From: F23-D06 sp045130275
GTDB taxonomy: Bacteria; Bacteroidota; Bacteroidia; Bacteroidales; WCHB1-69
Reading direction: 5' to 3'
DNA length: 64,000 nt
Assembly (NCBI GenBank): GCA_045130275.1
Contig: JBGUPL010000029.1
Coordinates: forward strand, 1 to 64,000
The notes beneath the pieces are model-generated. The model did not search any database, was not told where the DNA came from, and saw only the letters and a program-made list of their open reading frames with translations. Positions 31,880 through 40,618 of the stretch are shown in pieces. How positions within the stretch are numbered: position 1 is the stretch's first letter; every line of letters begins with the position of its first letter. The translations under genes were made by a program, and so were the position numbers.

Positions 31880-32695
31880 ATGAATGTCACCATCCAACAA
31901 TATCACCACGGTGCAGAACTCGTGAAGTCCAACCTCAACGGGTTATGGCTTTGCCGTGTGTTGAAAGGCAGCATGCGGGTGCTTTTCGAACAGAAATCGT
32001 ACAAATTAGCCGCCGGAACGGTGTTTGCTGTTCAGGAGGGCGCGACGTTCCGCGTGCAGTCGTCCACCCAAAATATGGTCGTGGAGGTTATGGCCTTTGA
32101 CGAATCGCTGATGAATGTCGTATATGCTTTGCTCGGGGCGGAGGCCGACATCGGGACACTGGAAACGGCCTTTTGGAGCGACACAACGCTGGAGGATCCC
32201 TTTGGCCGAATGTTTGCCGCTGATTATGAGCTGCTTCGGATGGCTGTAGGGCAGCCCGATCTCATCGCCCGCCACAAAATGATCACCGCCAGTCTCGTAC
32301 ACCTGCTGCTTTCCATTTTCAATGCGATGGGAGAGGCCACCACTTCGTCGTCAGGCGATAACGGCAAACGTTCTCGTCAGCTGTTGAACCATTTTTTCGA
32401 GCTGGTCGGCGAAAACACTCCGTCAGGATGCCGCAATATCACCTACTATGCCGACAAACTCTGCGTGTCAGAGCGTTATCTCTTCAAGGTCTGCAAAAAG
32501 GAAACCGGCAAAACACCGAAAGAACTCATCCATCTGTTTTTAATCGGCCAAATCAAGAACGCCCTGCTGACCACCGAAATGACCCACCAGCAGATTGCCG
32601 ACCAGTTCGGCTTTCCTGACCAGTCGGCTTTCGGACAGTTCTTCAAGCGTCAGGAGGGGATGTCGCCTTCGGAATTCCGGAAGAGGTATAGGTAA
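31880..32695 (+). CDS. AraC-family regulator, probable controller of the efflux operon
   Basis: 271 residues from the ATG at 31880, set by the -7 box at 31868. The N-terminal half resembles the AraC-type N domain (GSMRVLFEQKSYKLAAGTVF). Two HTH motifs at the C-terminus: ITYYADKLCVSERYLFKVC and HQQIADQFGFPDQSAFGQFF, with the ending GMSPSEFRKRYR. Divergent placement next to the RND operon suggests it senses pump substrates and activates or represses the pump. Confidence 0.85.
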   Translation: MNVTIQQYHHGAELVKSNLNGLWLCRVLKGSMRVLFEQKSYKLAAGTVFAVQEGATFRVQSSTQNMVVEVMAFDESLMNVVYALLGAEADIGTLETAFWSDTTLEDPFGRMFAADYELLRMAVGQPDLIARHKMITASLVHLLLSIFNAMGEATTSSSGDNGKRSRQLLNHFFELVGENTPSGCRNITYYADKLCVSERYLFKVCKKETGKTPKELIHLFLIGQIKNALLTTEMTHQQIADQFGFPDQSAFGQFFKRQEGMSPSEFRKRYR

Positions 32696-32715
32696 TGCGT
32701 GTGTAAATAGTAATC

Positions 32716-32770
32716 TTACCTGAAACTTTTGCGGAACGTCAGCGGAGAAACGCCTTCGTTTTGCGCCATG
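32716..32770 (-). pseudogene. C-terminal fragment of an araC-type gene
   Basis: On the minus strand it reads MAQNEGVSPLTFRKSFR then stop, the typical end of AraC-family HTH domains. Nothing upstream continues it. It is probably the remnant of a lost regulator. Confidence 0.5.
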
Positions 32771-32817
32771 CAGCGCATCAACTGAGCCGCTTAGTGAAGA
32801 CCTAACGTTAGTGTATT

Positions 32818-32853
32818 AATCCCGCATGTAAGTTGTACATGGCGGGATTTTTT
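32818..32853 (+). terminator. Rho-independent terminator after the AraC gene
   Basis: AATCCCGC pairs with GCGGGATT, extended by ATGTA/TACAT, followed by TTTT. The U-run is on the plus strand only. Confidence 0.7.
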
Positions 32854-32876
32854 GCGACGCTGGGAAGCGTCGGCTC

Positions 32877-34850
32877 CTAGCTCACGACGACTTTCCGCGC
32901 CGGAAGGTCGCCGACTTTGACGACATAAACGCCGGGAGCGAGCCCGCGGTCACCTACCCGGCGGCCTTCCATGGTGAATATGCTCACTGCGCAATTTTCA
33001 CAGCCCTCGACAATGATATTGCCGTTCAGACTCTTGATGGTGACATCCTCCATGTCAAGTTCGCTGATACCGGTGTCGTCACCGTTGGAACCGCTGACAT
33101 AGCAGTTCCCTTCAAAATGGGCAGTGCCGTCGTTTATGTTGTTGCCATTTGCGAGCGATGGGGTGCTGGGGGCCGAAATTAAAGTGGACGAATTGCCGCC
33201 ACCAGGACCACCACCGCCACCAGGCCCGCCACCGGAAGTGAGCGTAGGCGTATAGAACGCCACCGCATCGTCACCGTAAGTCACCGTGTACCAGCTGTTG
33301 CCGCTGACGGACGAAGACTGGATATAGGGTTGATTAATACTACTGCCGTTCTCTATTCCTCTCACCGCGATGACAACGCCTCCGTTGATATAGACCTTCT
33401 TTCCCCCTTCTGAATTGGCATCGATGGCCAACTCGGGCGAACGGGAACCGATGGCGTAAACCAAGCCGCCATTGATGTAGAAGTTGCCATTGGCATCCAT
33501 GCCGTCGTTGTTGTTGGAGCGGGAATAGACATAACCATCGGTGATGGTCAGATTCTGGGCCGAGTTGACGCCGTCGTCGTATGCGTTGACATAGACTTCG
33601 CCACCCGTGATCTCCAATGTGTTCTTGCTCTCGATGCCTTCGCCATTACGGCCTGTGGTGGTCACTTTTATGTTGCCACCGCTGATGACCATGCCGCCGC
33701 TGTAGGTGTAGCTGTTCCCGACCTGCGTCTTCAATCCGGCTTTGATGCCCTTGGGCGACGAGTAGTAGTCGCTGTTTATGTGGTCGGTGTTGCCAGTATA
33801 GTTGGTGTTTTCCGTCGTGCCGTTATTGTAATAGAGGCCGCCGCTGGTGGATATGGTGATGTCACCGCCGCTGATCGTCAGCACGTTGTCGCACTTCATG
33901 CCCTTGCCGCCCGAGCCGGTGGAGGTCAGGTTGAACGTGCCGCCGTTGATGTTGATGTTCCCGTCGGCGCTTATTCCGCAGGCCGCTTTGGTTTCCAAAT
34001 CATCCTCGTCCCAAGTGCCTTTGCCGCTGGTGGTTACTGTGATGACGGGTTCGTCGGTGATGTATATGTCGCCCGCGCATTTGATGCCCTTGGCGGCAAC
34101 GGTCGTGCAATTGATGGTGATGGTTCCGCCTTCAATGTAGATGTTACCGCTGTCCTCATCCTCGTGGTCGGTGGTGATGCCTGTGGAAGTGTCGCCTTCC
34201 AGGTCGCACTGGATGCCGTCATCAGCGGTGCCGCTGATGTTGAGGGTGCCGCTCTCCATCAGGAAATACTGGTTGCATGAGATGCCGTCGCCCACGGCGG
34301 AGGTCACATTGATCGTGGCATTCTTCAGACTGATGTACTCGCCGGCCTTGATGCCGTGTTTCACGTTGCCCACCACGTTGAGCGTACCCTGTTGCTTGAA
34401 TTCGGCATGGCCTTTCACGTAGAGGCATCCCTTCTGCGAGCCGCTGGCCGCATCAACGAGCGTGTTGGTGGTGCCAGTGATAAGCTTGACGTTGATGCGC
34501 TTGCCGTTCTGGATATGCACCGCCGCACCGCTATATACGGGTGTGGTGTTGGTCAACGTGAGACCGTTGAGTTCGATGGTGGTTTTGTAAGAACCCGACA
34601 TATAGAACTCACCGTCGGTCGATGTGCCGCTCAGCTTGTAGGTGATTTCGCTGGCGAGGGAATCGCTCTGAGTGATGGAGACGTGCGCCCCTTGCTGGGT
34701 GACGGTCAGGTATTGCGTCACATTGTCGGCGACGGCCACCGTTGCCGTCGTGCCGTTATAGACCACTTCGACGGTGTTGTCGTTCGGCGTCTGTGCAAAA
34801 GCGCAGGTTGTCAAAAGCAACATACAGATCAGGAAAGCTGTGTGTTTCAT
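32877..34850 (-). CDS. Secreted beta-helix carbohydrate-binding-type protein with sorting tail
   Basis: 657 residues from the ATG at 34850 (signal peptide MKHTAFLICMLLLTTCAFAQ). Many repeated short turns of the form GGxIxIxxTGxxGxGIxS (GGNIKVTTTGRNGEGIESK, SGGDITISTSGG, GGTITINCTTVAAKGIKC) make a right-handed beta-helix as in the Cthe_2159/DUF4353 polysaccharide-binding family, usually with bound calcium. A Gly/Pro linker (GGGPGGGGGPGGG) separates it from a C-terminal sorting-type domain (VSIFTMEGRRVGDRG, PGVYVVKVG). Likely surface-exposed. The divergent AraC regulator at 34996 is probably its controller. Confidence 0.75.
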   Translation of the reverse strand: MKHTAFLICMLLLTTCAFAQTPNDNTVEVVYNGTTATVAVADNVTQYLTVTQQGAHVSITQSDSLASEITYKLSGTSTDGEFYMSGSYKTTIELNGLTLTNTTPVYSGAAVHIQNGKRINVKLITGTTNTLVDAASGSQKGCLYVKGHAEFKQQGTLNVVGNVKHGIKAGEYISLKNATINVTSAVGDGISCNQYFLMESGTLNISGTADDGIQCDLEGDTSTGITTDHEDEDSGNIYIEGGTITINCTTVAAKGIKCAGDIYITDEPVITVTTSGKGTWDEDDLETKAACGISADGNININGGTFNLTSTGSGGKGMKCDNVLTISGGDITISTSGGLYYNNGTTENTNYTGNTDHINSDYYSSPKGIKAGLKTQVGNSYTYSGGMVISGGNIKVTTTGRNGEGIESKNTLEITGGEVYVNAYDDGVNSAQNLTITDGYVYSRSNNNDGMDANGNFYINGGLVYAIGSRSPELAIDANSEGGKKVYINGGVVIAVRGIENGSSINQPYIQSSSVSGNSWYTVTYGDDAVAFYTPTLTSGGGPGGGGGPGGGNSSTLISAPSTPSLANGNNINDGTAHFEGNCYVSGSNGDDTGISELDMEDVTIKSLNGNIIVEGCENCAVSIFTMEGRRVGDRGLAPGVYVVKVGDLPARKVVVS

Positions 34851-34983
34851 AAGATTGTCTTTTAGAAAATACGTACTATTAAATTTGCCTGCAAAATTAA
34901 TTTCGCCACCGTCACGTAAGTTGACATATCGACGCAAAAATTTGGCAAAAAGACCGATTGTGACGGATTTTTAAAAAAATCCG

Positions 34984-34991
34984 TATTTTTG
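34984..34991 (+). promoter_or_regulatory. -7 box of the second divergent AraC gene
   Basis: TATTTTTG then CATC, ending 4 bp before the ATG at 34996. A transcript starting at the usual distance would begin at or next to the start codon, so it is probably leaderless. Confidence 0.55.
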
Positions 34992-34995
34992 CATC

Positions 34996-35847
34996 ATGAA
35001 AAAGAAATCGTCATATACTCATCCGATGAACCTTTATCCTCAGAGAATCAAGGAGGAAGGCATTGTGGTTTTCAATGATGTAAGGGGGTTGCCCTCCGGG
35101 GACGAGCCGTTTGTCTCGTCAGACTACGTCATCTGTATCGGTCACAAAGGACGCATCAACCTCATGTACGATGACAACGCCGACTTTTCGGAGCAGCGCA
35201 CCGTTGGCGTTATCTTCCCCAATCACAGACTTTTGAAAGTGGACAAAACCGATGACTATCGTGCCACATTGATTGTGGTCAGGGCATCGCTCCTGAATGA
35301 TCCGATGCTGCAAATCATCAACCAACTGCGCTACCGTTACGAACCGCATCCCAACGTGAAGCTCGACAGGCATGAATACAAAATGATAACGAACGTGGTG
35401 GAGGGGATGTGCGAAATCACCCGCCTCAAGCTTCCCGACCTTCAGATGCTGATGACACGTCTGTTGGAATTTCTCCTGCGCCTGCTCAATAACTACCGCA
35501 GGAACAAACTGAACGAGACATCGGCCGACAAGAGGGTCAGCGCACATTTCCACAATGACCTCAAGCAGTATTTCCGTAAGCACCGCGATGCGAGTTTCTA
35601 CGCCGAGAAGGCATGCTTGTCAAGCAAACATTTCAGCGCTGTCATCAAGCAGGAGACGGGTCAAACCGCCGCCTACTGGATTCATCGCCAAGTCGTGGCG
35701 GAAGCGAAGATGCTGCTGCATGTCCGGCCTGACCTCTCGGTGCAGGTCATTGCCGACATGTTGGGTTTCGAGGAACAATCCACGTTCAGCCGTTATTTCC
35801 GCCGCGAGACAGGCATGAGTCCCACCGAATTCCGCAACAGTCTATAA
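34996..35847 (+). CDS. AraC-family transcriptional regulator
   Basis: 283 residues. N-terminal cupin-like domain without a clear metal motif; C-terminal double HTH (FYAEKACLSSKHFSAVIKQE and VQVIADMLGFEEQSTFSRYF), ending TGMSPTEFRNSL. It belongs to the group in which the first HTH is preceded by a DLKQYFRKHRD helix. Divergent to the beta-helix protein across a 145-bp gap. Confidence 0.85.
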   Translation: MKKKSSYTHPMNLYPQRIKEEGIVVFNDVRGLPSGDEPFVSSDYVICIGHKGRINLMYDDNADFSEQRTVGVIFPNHRLLKVDKTDDYRATLIVVRASLLNDPMLQIINQLRYRYEPHPNVKLDRHEYKMITNVVEGMCEITRLKLPDLQMLMTRLLEFLLRLLNNYRRNKLNETSADKRVSAHFHNDLKQYFRKHRDASFYAEKACLSSKHFSAVIKQETGQTAAYWIHRQVVAEAKMLLHVRPDLSVQVIADMLGFEEQSTFSRYFRRETGMSPTEFRNSL

Positions 35848-35850
35848 GGG

Positions 35851-35935
35851 ATTCCTTTGGATTTTGTCTGATTTTGGCAAATTATTTCTTTGGATTTTAT
35901 TTAGAATTCTGATGATATAATTTCCTTGGGAAGGG
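35851..35935 (+). repeat. 33-bp tandem repeat, left block
   Basis: Units start at 35851 (ATTCCTTTGGATTTTG) and 35884 (ATTTCTTTGGATTTTAT), exactly 33 bp apart, with a degenerate third TTTCCTTGGG at 35921. The consensus is ATTTCYTTGGATTTTATC...AATTTTGGC. It stands between the AraC gene and the flavin reductase promoter. Confidence 0.75.
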
Positions 35936-35968
35936 ACTTTTTTTGTGCTTTTTTATTGGCAGATTTTC

Positions 35969-35976
35969 TACTTTTG
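35969..35976 (+). promoter_or_regulatory. -7 box of the flavin reductase gene
   Basis: TACTTTTG followed by CATT, 54 bp before the ATG at 36031 and just downstream of the left tandem-repeat block. Confidence 0.55.
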
Positions 35977-36030
35977 CATTTCTATTTCAATAAGCATTCA
36001 AAATAATAACAAGTTAAAACATAATTCCTT

Positions 36031-36594
36031 ATGAAACAACCGATTAAAACAACCGAAGCCATTTTCCCGATGCCCGTTCTGCTCATCGCCACCTACAACG
36101 AGGACGGCACCGTTGACGTGATGAACGCCGCCTGGGGCACGATGCTCGACCGCGACCGCGTGGCCCTCAACCTCACCGAAACCCACAAGACGGTGGAGAA
36201 CATCAAGAAACGCAAGGGCTTTGTGGTCCACATCGCCGACGCCGCCCACGTGGTGGAGGCCGACTATTTCGGCGTGGTGTCGGGCCACAAGGAGAAAGAC
36301 AAGTTCGCCAAGAGCGGTCTCACCGCCACCAAATCCTCATTGGTGGATGCTCCCGTCATCAACGAGCTGCCCATCGCGATGGAGTGCGAATTTATTGAAT
36401 ACCAAGGTGATGACACAGGATTGGGCGTCATCGGCAAAGTGCTGCAAACCTCCGTGGAGGCCGACAAGATGAAGGACGGCAAAGTGGATATCGACGCCCT
36501 GAAGGCCATCGCCTTCGACCCTTACACGCACGGTTACTATCTTGTCTCCCAACGCGTTGGCGAAGCCTTCAAGGACGGGATGAAGCTGAAATAG
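36031..36594 (+). CDS. Flavin reductase-like FMN-binding split-barrel protein
   Basis: 187 residues. Split-barrel family: PMPVLLIATYNEDGTVDVMN is the N-terminal strand pair, then AWGTMLDRDRVALNL, HKTVENIKKRKGFVVHIAD and the GHKEKDKFAKSGLT loop that contacts FMN. Members bind FMN and act as NAD(P)H:flavin oxidoreductases or stress-related flavoproteins. The gene is bracketed by 33-bp tandem repeats on both sides, which is unusual. No partner oxygenase is adjacent. Confidence 0.85.
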   Translation: MKQPIKTTEAIFPMPVLLIATYNEDGTVDVMNAAWGTMLDRDRVALNLTETHKTVENIKKRKGFVVHIADAAHVVEADYFGVVSGHKEKDKFAKSGLTATKSSLVDAPVINELPIAMECEFIEYQGDDTGLGVIGKVLQTSVEADKMKDGKVDIDALKAIAFDPYTHGYYLVSQRVGEAFKDGMKLK

Positions 36595-36610
36595 CCTGCT
36601 GCGAAAAGAT

Positions 36611-36701
36611 ATTTCCTTGGATTTTATCATAATCCGACAGTTTATTTCTTTGGATTTTATCGAATTTTGGCGATTTATTTCCTTGGATAATATTAATTTT
36701 G
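36611..36701 (+). repeat. 33-bp tandem repeat, right block
   Basis: Units start at 36611, 36644 and 36677, spacing exactly 33 bp: ATTTCCTTGGATTTTATC, ATTTCTTTGGATTTTATC and ATTTCCTTGGATAATATT. Same consensus and orientation as the left block. The 36702-36957 remainder holds only the operators and promoter of the next gene. Confidence 0.8.
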
Positions 36702-36864
36702 TGTTTTTGTAGTCAATAATATAAGGTTGCGATTTTATGTATTATCCAAAATTCATAGACTGAAGAATTTACGTTGGACTGTTTGAGGCAATCAGAAAAA
36801 TGGAAACATCTGATTTCTCTTGTGGACGAAGCTGCTCAAATGTCTTAACCAATCCTTGAAATTC

Positions 36865-36938
36865 GTTCATCATAATGAACAAAAATCAAAAATTTTCCAT
36901 TTTGTTCATTATAGTGAACAAAAAAATAGTATTTTTGC
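36865..36938 (+). promoter_or_regulatory. Twin palindromic operators and promoter of the second AAA ATPase gene
   Basis: GTTCATCATAATGAAC (36865-36880) and GTTCATTATAGTGAAC (36904-36919) are 16-bp palindromes of one consensus, GTTCAnnATAnTGAAC, centred 39 bp apart, close to four helical turns. The second sits just upstream of the -7 box TATTTTTG (36929-36936), so occupancy should block transcription. The binding protein is not encoded next to it. Confidence 0.7.
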
Positions 36939-36957
36939 GCGAGAAAAATATTGAGAC

Positions 36958-38163
36958 ATGGAACTGGTTTATAGACCCTATTACTACTCAAAAGTAGAGA
37001 AATTTCTTGGCACAGGTGTACTTCTTGTTTTGACCGGTCAACGCCGTGTCGGCAAAAGTTACGTCATGAGGGAGGTTGTCCAACGGAAACGACAGGATTC
37101 AGACTCGTGCGTCATCTATATTGACAAGGAAAAGACCGATTTCGACTTCATCCAGAACTACAAAGATCTGGTGGCATATATTGACGAACGAAGAGAGCCG
37201 AATAAGCATACATTTATCCTTATTGACGAGGTTCAGGAAATCGAGGAATTTGAACGCGGACTAAGGAATTACTATGACAATCTGGATATTGACATCATTG
37301 TGACAGGCAGCAATTCCGACACGCTTTCAAGCGACTTGGCGACTCTGCTTTCTGGCAGATATGTGGAAATCTTCGTGCAGGGCCTCAGCTATGAAGAGTT
37401 CCTGATCTTCCATAATTTGGAAGATAGTGATGATACGCTCCGTAGATATATCAATTTTGGAGGACTGCCTGGCCTTCGTCCTATCGGACTGGATGACCCC
37501 GAAGTCGTTCGGCAATATCTTCAGGGCGTTTACAACACAATCCTTGTGAAAGACATCGTCCGTCGCAAAAAAGTGCGCAATGTGTCCTTTTTGGAAAACC
37601 TGATCAAATATGTTGGTGACAACATAGGTAAGCCACTGTCGGCCACCAATATTCAGAACTATATGACATCCAACAAGAATGAAGTATCCAAGAACCTCAT
37701 TCTGAATTATTTGAAAGCAATGTCCGAGGCTTTTCTTGTGCATGATGTAACACGTTTCAACTTACACGGGAAGAAACTGCTGGAAAACAACGACAAATAT
37801 TATTTTGGTGATGTTGGGCTCCGTAATTTCATAGTTGGCGGCAGACGTGCCAATGACATTGAGAAAATTGTGGAAAACCTTGTATATCAGCATCTCATCC
37901 GTTTAGGATATAAGGTAACCGTCGGACAAATGTATGCCACGGAAATCGATTTCGTAGGGACAAAGGGTGATGACACCATTTACGTTCAGGCAGCTTATCT
38001 CATCAGTGAAGAGTCAACTTTCGAACGCGAATTCGGGAACCTTCAGAAGATTAACGACAACTACCCGAAATATGTAATATCGATGACCCCTTTCATGGAT
38101 TCCAGCAAATATGAGGGCATCATTCACGTCCCACTTGTTGATTTCTTGAAAAATGGTTTCTGA
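36958..38163 (+). CDS. AAA-family ATPase with DUF4143 domain
   Basis: 401 residues. Walker A GQRRVGKS at 27-34 and Walker B TFILIDEVQE near 85-94, followed by TGSNSDTLSSDLATLLSGR with the family's SGR motif. The C-terminal half has KDIVRRKKVRNVSFLENL and a restriction-like ending (EIDFVGTKGDDTIYVQAAY). Same family as 8588-9736 but from a different subgroup. Function unknown; the tight operator control upstream suggests a regulated or defence-like role. Its 3' end lies 28 bp before the pepD start. Confidence 0.85.
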   Translation: MELVYRPYYYSKVEKFLGTGVLLVLTGQRRVGKSYVMREVVQRKRQDSDSCVIYIDKEKTDFDFIQNYKDLVAYIDERREPNKHTFILIDEVQEIEEFERGLRNYYDNLDIDIIVTGSNSDTLSSDLATLLSGRYVEIFVQGLSYEEFLIFHNLEDSDDTLRRYINFGGLPGLRPIGLDDPEVVRQYLQGVYNTILVKDIVRRKKVRNVSFLENLIKYVGDNIGKPLSATNIQNYMTSNKNEVSKNLILNYLKAMSEAFLVHDVTRFNLHGKKLLENNDKYYFGDVGLRNFIVGGRRANDIEKIVENLVYQHLIRLGYKVTVGQMYATEIDFVGTKGDDTIYVQAAYLISEESTFEREFGNLQKINDNYPKYVISMTPFMDSSKYEGIIHVPLVDFLKNGF

Positions 38164-38191
38164 CACTAAAAAAAATCAATCCCCCCAAAAA

Positions 38192-39631
38192 ATGACAACC
38201 AACAACATCAATACCGACCGCGTTTTCAGCATCTTCCGTGAGCTGAACCGGATTCCGCGCCCTTCGCACCACGAGGAGCGCATCGCCGACTACCTTTGCC
38301 AGTTCGCCGAGCGGCTGCATCTGGAGTACGAGCGCGACAAAGAGAACTGCGTGGTGATCCGCAAGCCCGCCACTCCCGGACACGAGACGGCCGAGCCTAT
38401 CGTGCTGCTCAACCACATGGATATGGTCTGCGTGGGTATGAACGACCCGCTCAACGACCCCATCGAGGCTTACGAGGAGAACGGCTGGATGAAGGCCCGC
38501 GGTACCTCACTGGGCGCCGACAACGGCATCGGGCTGTCGATGGCCCTCGCCGTGCTCGAAGATGACCGCATCGTACACCCCGCCCTGGAGGTTATCACCA
38601 CGACTAACGAGGAGGACGGTATGTCGGGCGCATCGCAGCTCAGCAAGGACTTCCTCAAAGGCCGCAAGGTCATCAACCTCGACTCCGAGGACTACGACAC
38701 CATCACCACCGGGGCTGCCGGCGCCTGCCTGCAGTTCCATCGCATCCCCGTGAAACGCCTGCCAGCGCCCAAGGACGGCCAGTGGCACCGTATCCGCATC
38801 GCCGGCGGATTAGGCGGCCACTCCGGCGTCGATATCAACAAAGGACGCTGCAGCGCGGTGGAGCAGACCAAAATCATCCTGAAAGTAATCAGCAAGGAAG
38901 AGGATATCGAAGTTGCTGACATTCAGATCGGTGAAGCCAACGCCTCGATTGCGTCGTCGGGCGAGATGGTGATTTGGACCGAAAACAACGGGGCTTCAGA
39001 GTTTGTAAAGGAGCTGTTGGACAACATCAACCAGACGTTCCAGAGACAATATGCGGGCACCGACCCGCGCATCACCTGCAGCATGGAGGTGTGCGAGAAG
39101 CGGGAGGCGGTCATCCCAAAAGAGACTGTCGCGGCGTTGGTCCGCAGTTTGGAGAAGGTGCCGCAGGGCGTGGTGAAGATGAGCGCGGCGATGCCCGGCA
39201 CGGTGGAGACCTCCAACAATGTGGGGCGCATCGTGGCGGAAGCAGACCACCTTTTCGTCTCCACCCACACCCGCAGCTTCGTTGACGACGACATGGCCGC
39301 GTTGAGCAAGACCATTGCCGCAACCTTTGCTAATGCCGGCGCCGTTTCCGAGGTCGTGATGTCGGCCCCGGCGTGGCAGGAGGACCAGCACTCGCCGTTC
39401 CTACAGCGGGTCAGCGACACGTTCCAGGACGTGCTGGGCTGGCGTCCCCGTATGGTGGCGATGCACTTCGTGTTGGAGGCGGGCTTCTTCGTGCAGCACT
39501 ACCCCGGCATCCAGATCGCCAGCATCGGTCCGCGCATCGTGGAGCCGCACTCCACCAGCGAGCGCGTCGAGCTCTCGACCATCCACGACATCTGGCGGGT
39601 GCTGATCGAATTGCTGGAGCGGCTGGCGTGA
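38192..39631 (+). CDS. pepD: Aminoacyl-histidine dipeptidase (PepD-type, M20 family)
   Basis: 479 residues. The metal centre is intact: LLNHMDMVCV (His-x-Asp), bridging Asp in LGADNGIG, catalytic Glu-Glu in TTNEEDGMSG, metal Asp in NLDSEDYD, and the C-terminal EPHSTSERVE His/Glu. The lid domain occupies the middle (GGHSGVDINKGR). It cleaves Xaa-His and other short dipeptides in the cytoplasm. The ATG at 38192 is preferred to 38153, which lies inside the previous gene. It is followed closely by a GNAT gene in the same direction. Confidence 0.92.
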   Translation: MTTNNINTDRVFSIFRELNRIPRPSHHEERIADYLCQFAERLHLEYERDKENCVVIRKPATPGHETAEPIVLLNHMDMVCVGMNDPLNDPIEAYEENGWMKARGTSLGADNGIGLSMALAVLEDDRIVHPALEVITTTNEEDGMSGASQLSKDFLKGRKVINLDSEDYDTITTGAAGACLQFHRIPVKRLPAPKDGQWHRIRIAGGLGGHSGVDINKGRCSAVEQTKIILKVISKEEDIEVADIQIGEANASIASSGEMVIWTENNGASEFVKELLDNINQTFQRQYAGTDPRITCSMEVCEKREAVIPKETVAALVRSLEKVPQGVVKMSAAMPGTVETSNNVGRIVAEADHLFVSTHTRSFVDDDMAALSKTIAATFANAGAVSEVVMSAPAWQEDQHSPFLQRVSDTFQDVLGWRPRMVAMHFVLEAGFFVQHYPGIQIASIGPRIVEPHSTSERVELSTIHDIWRVLIELLERLA

Positions 39632-39668
39632 GGGCGGTGATCACAAAAGTATGACAAAATGATAGTAT

Positions 39669-40157
39669 ATGAGCAATAGTTTCAATATCCGTCCGGCGAA
39701 GCCCGAAGAGGCGGGTCTCGTCCTGGAGTTCATCAAAAAGTTGGCCGTTTACGAGAAATGCGCCGACGAGGTGGTGGCCGACGAAGCCACTGTCTATCAT
39801 TCCCTGTTTGTGGAGCGTTCCGCCGAAGTGGTCTTCGCAGAGGAGGACGGCGCGGTGGTCGGCTTCGCCCTCTTCTTCCACAACTTCTCCACCTTCGTGG
39901 GGCGCAAGGGGCTCTATCTCGAAGACCTGTTCATCCTTCCCGAGAAGCGGGGTAGGGGATACGGGAAAGCTCTGCTGAAGCACCTGGTCAAGATCGCCGT
40001 GGAGCGCAACTGTGGCCGCATGGAGTGGATCTGCCTCGACTGGAACGAGCCCGCCCTGAAGGTCTATCGCAGCATCGGGGCCGTCCCGATGGACGAATGG
40101 ACCGTGCAGCGGTTGGACGAGGGGGCGTTGAAGCGGTTTGCGGGGGCGGAGCGCTAA
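39669..40157 (+). CDS. GNAT-family N-acetyltransferase
   Basis: 162 residues. Start FNIRPAKPEEAGLVLEFIKK is typical of diamine/spermidine-type acetyltransferases. Acetyl-CoA loop EKRGRGYGKALLKHL (R/Q-x-x-G-x-G/A) follows GLYLEDLFILP; the C-terminal WNEPALKVYRSIGAVPMDEW is the usual N-x-x-a-x-x-f-Y-x-k-x-G. Probably a small-amine acetyltransferase. It lies 37 bp after pepD and may share its transcript. Confidence 0.88.
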   Translation: MSNSFNIRPAKPEEAGLVLEFIKKLAVYEKCADEVVADEATVYHSLFVERSAEVVFAEEDGAVVGFALFFHNFSTFVGRKGLYLEDLFILPEKRGRGYGKALLKHLVKIAVERNCGRMEWICLDWNEPALKVYRSIGAVPMDEWTVQRLDEGALKRFAGAER

Positions 40158-40189
40158 CGACGGAAGCACGTTCACCCCTCCTCACGATC

Positions 40190-40291
40190 CACTAACGCCT
40201 CTATCGGCACCGTGCTGTCCATCAGCCCGATGCGGGTGTCGGAGGCGTGGCGGTTGACGCCGGTGTAGGCCAGGGAGGCGTCTTTTGAAAT
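40190..40291 (-). repeat. Coding-like fragment repeat, copy 2
   Basis: On the minus strand it reads ISKDASLAYTGVNRHASD then TRIGLMDSTVPIEALV. It matches the fragments at 6440-6511 and 41030-41124 but lacks a start and any continuation. It ends 13 bp before the toxin gene stop region. Confidence 0.65.
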
Positions 40292-40303
40292 AATGTTAAG
40301 GAT

Positions 40304-40618
40304 TTAATGATACAACAAACTGTGTACTGCGTCGCGAACGAAAATGACTTCTTGCCCGTTCTTATCGAGAACCACCTCGTATGCAAAATGGAAATCCTCG
40401 CAAATAAAATCCTGCCATCCCTTATTAATCCATTCTTTTTTTAGTCTGGCCTTAGGGAATATGGTCGCATAGTTGGCAAGCGATTCCAATCCGTCATAGA
40501 GACGATTTTTCTTGTTTTCAACGGTATCGAAACTTAAAGTATGCCAATGTCTTAATATGGCAGCATCATAGAACGATTCTATGGCTTGATGTACACGTTC
40601 TTCAATAAGAATTCTCAT
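40304..40618 (-). CDS. RelE/ParE-like toxin of a type II pair
   Basis: 104 residues. The small alpha/beta layout (helical start VHQAIESFYDAAILRHW, then strands KEWINKGWQDFICEDFHFAY and GQEVIFVRDAVHSLLYH) fits the RelE/ParE superfamily, though catalytic residues are not certain. Its ATG overlaps the stop of the upstream antitoxin gene by 4 bp, the usual arrangement. Probably targets ribosome-bound mRNA or gyrase; which of these is unclear. Confidence 0.7.
   Translation of the reverse strand: MRILIEERVHQAIESFYDAAILRHWHTLSFDTVENKKNRLYDGLESLANYATIFPKARLKKEWINKGWQDFICEDFHFAYEVVLDKNGQEVIFVRDAVHSLLYH

Noticed and set aside
33780..34280. 166-residue plus-strand frame opposite the beta-helix protein
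   Set aside because: Its Ala/Val/Gly-rich sequence mirrors the Gly/Thr/Ile repeats of the real gene on the other strand.
35851..36701. CRISPR array suggested by 33-bp spacing around the flavin reductase
   Set aside because: The whole 33-bp period is repeated without distinct unique spacers and only 2-3 units exist on each side; it is a tandem repeat.
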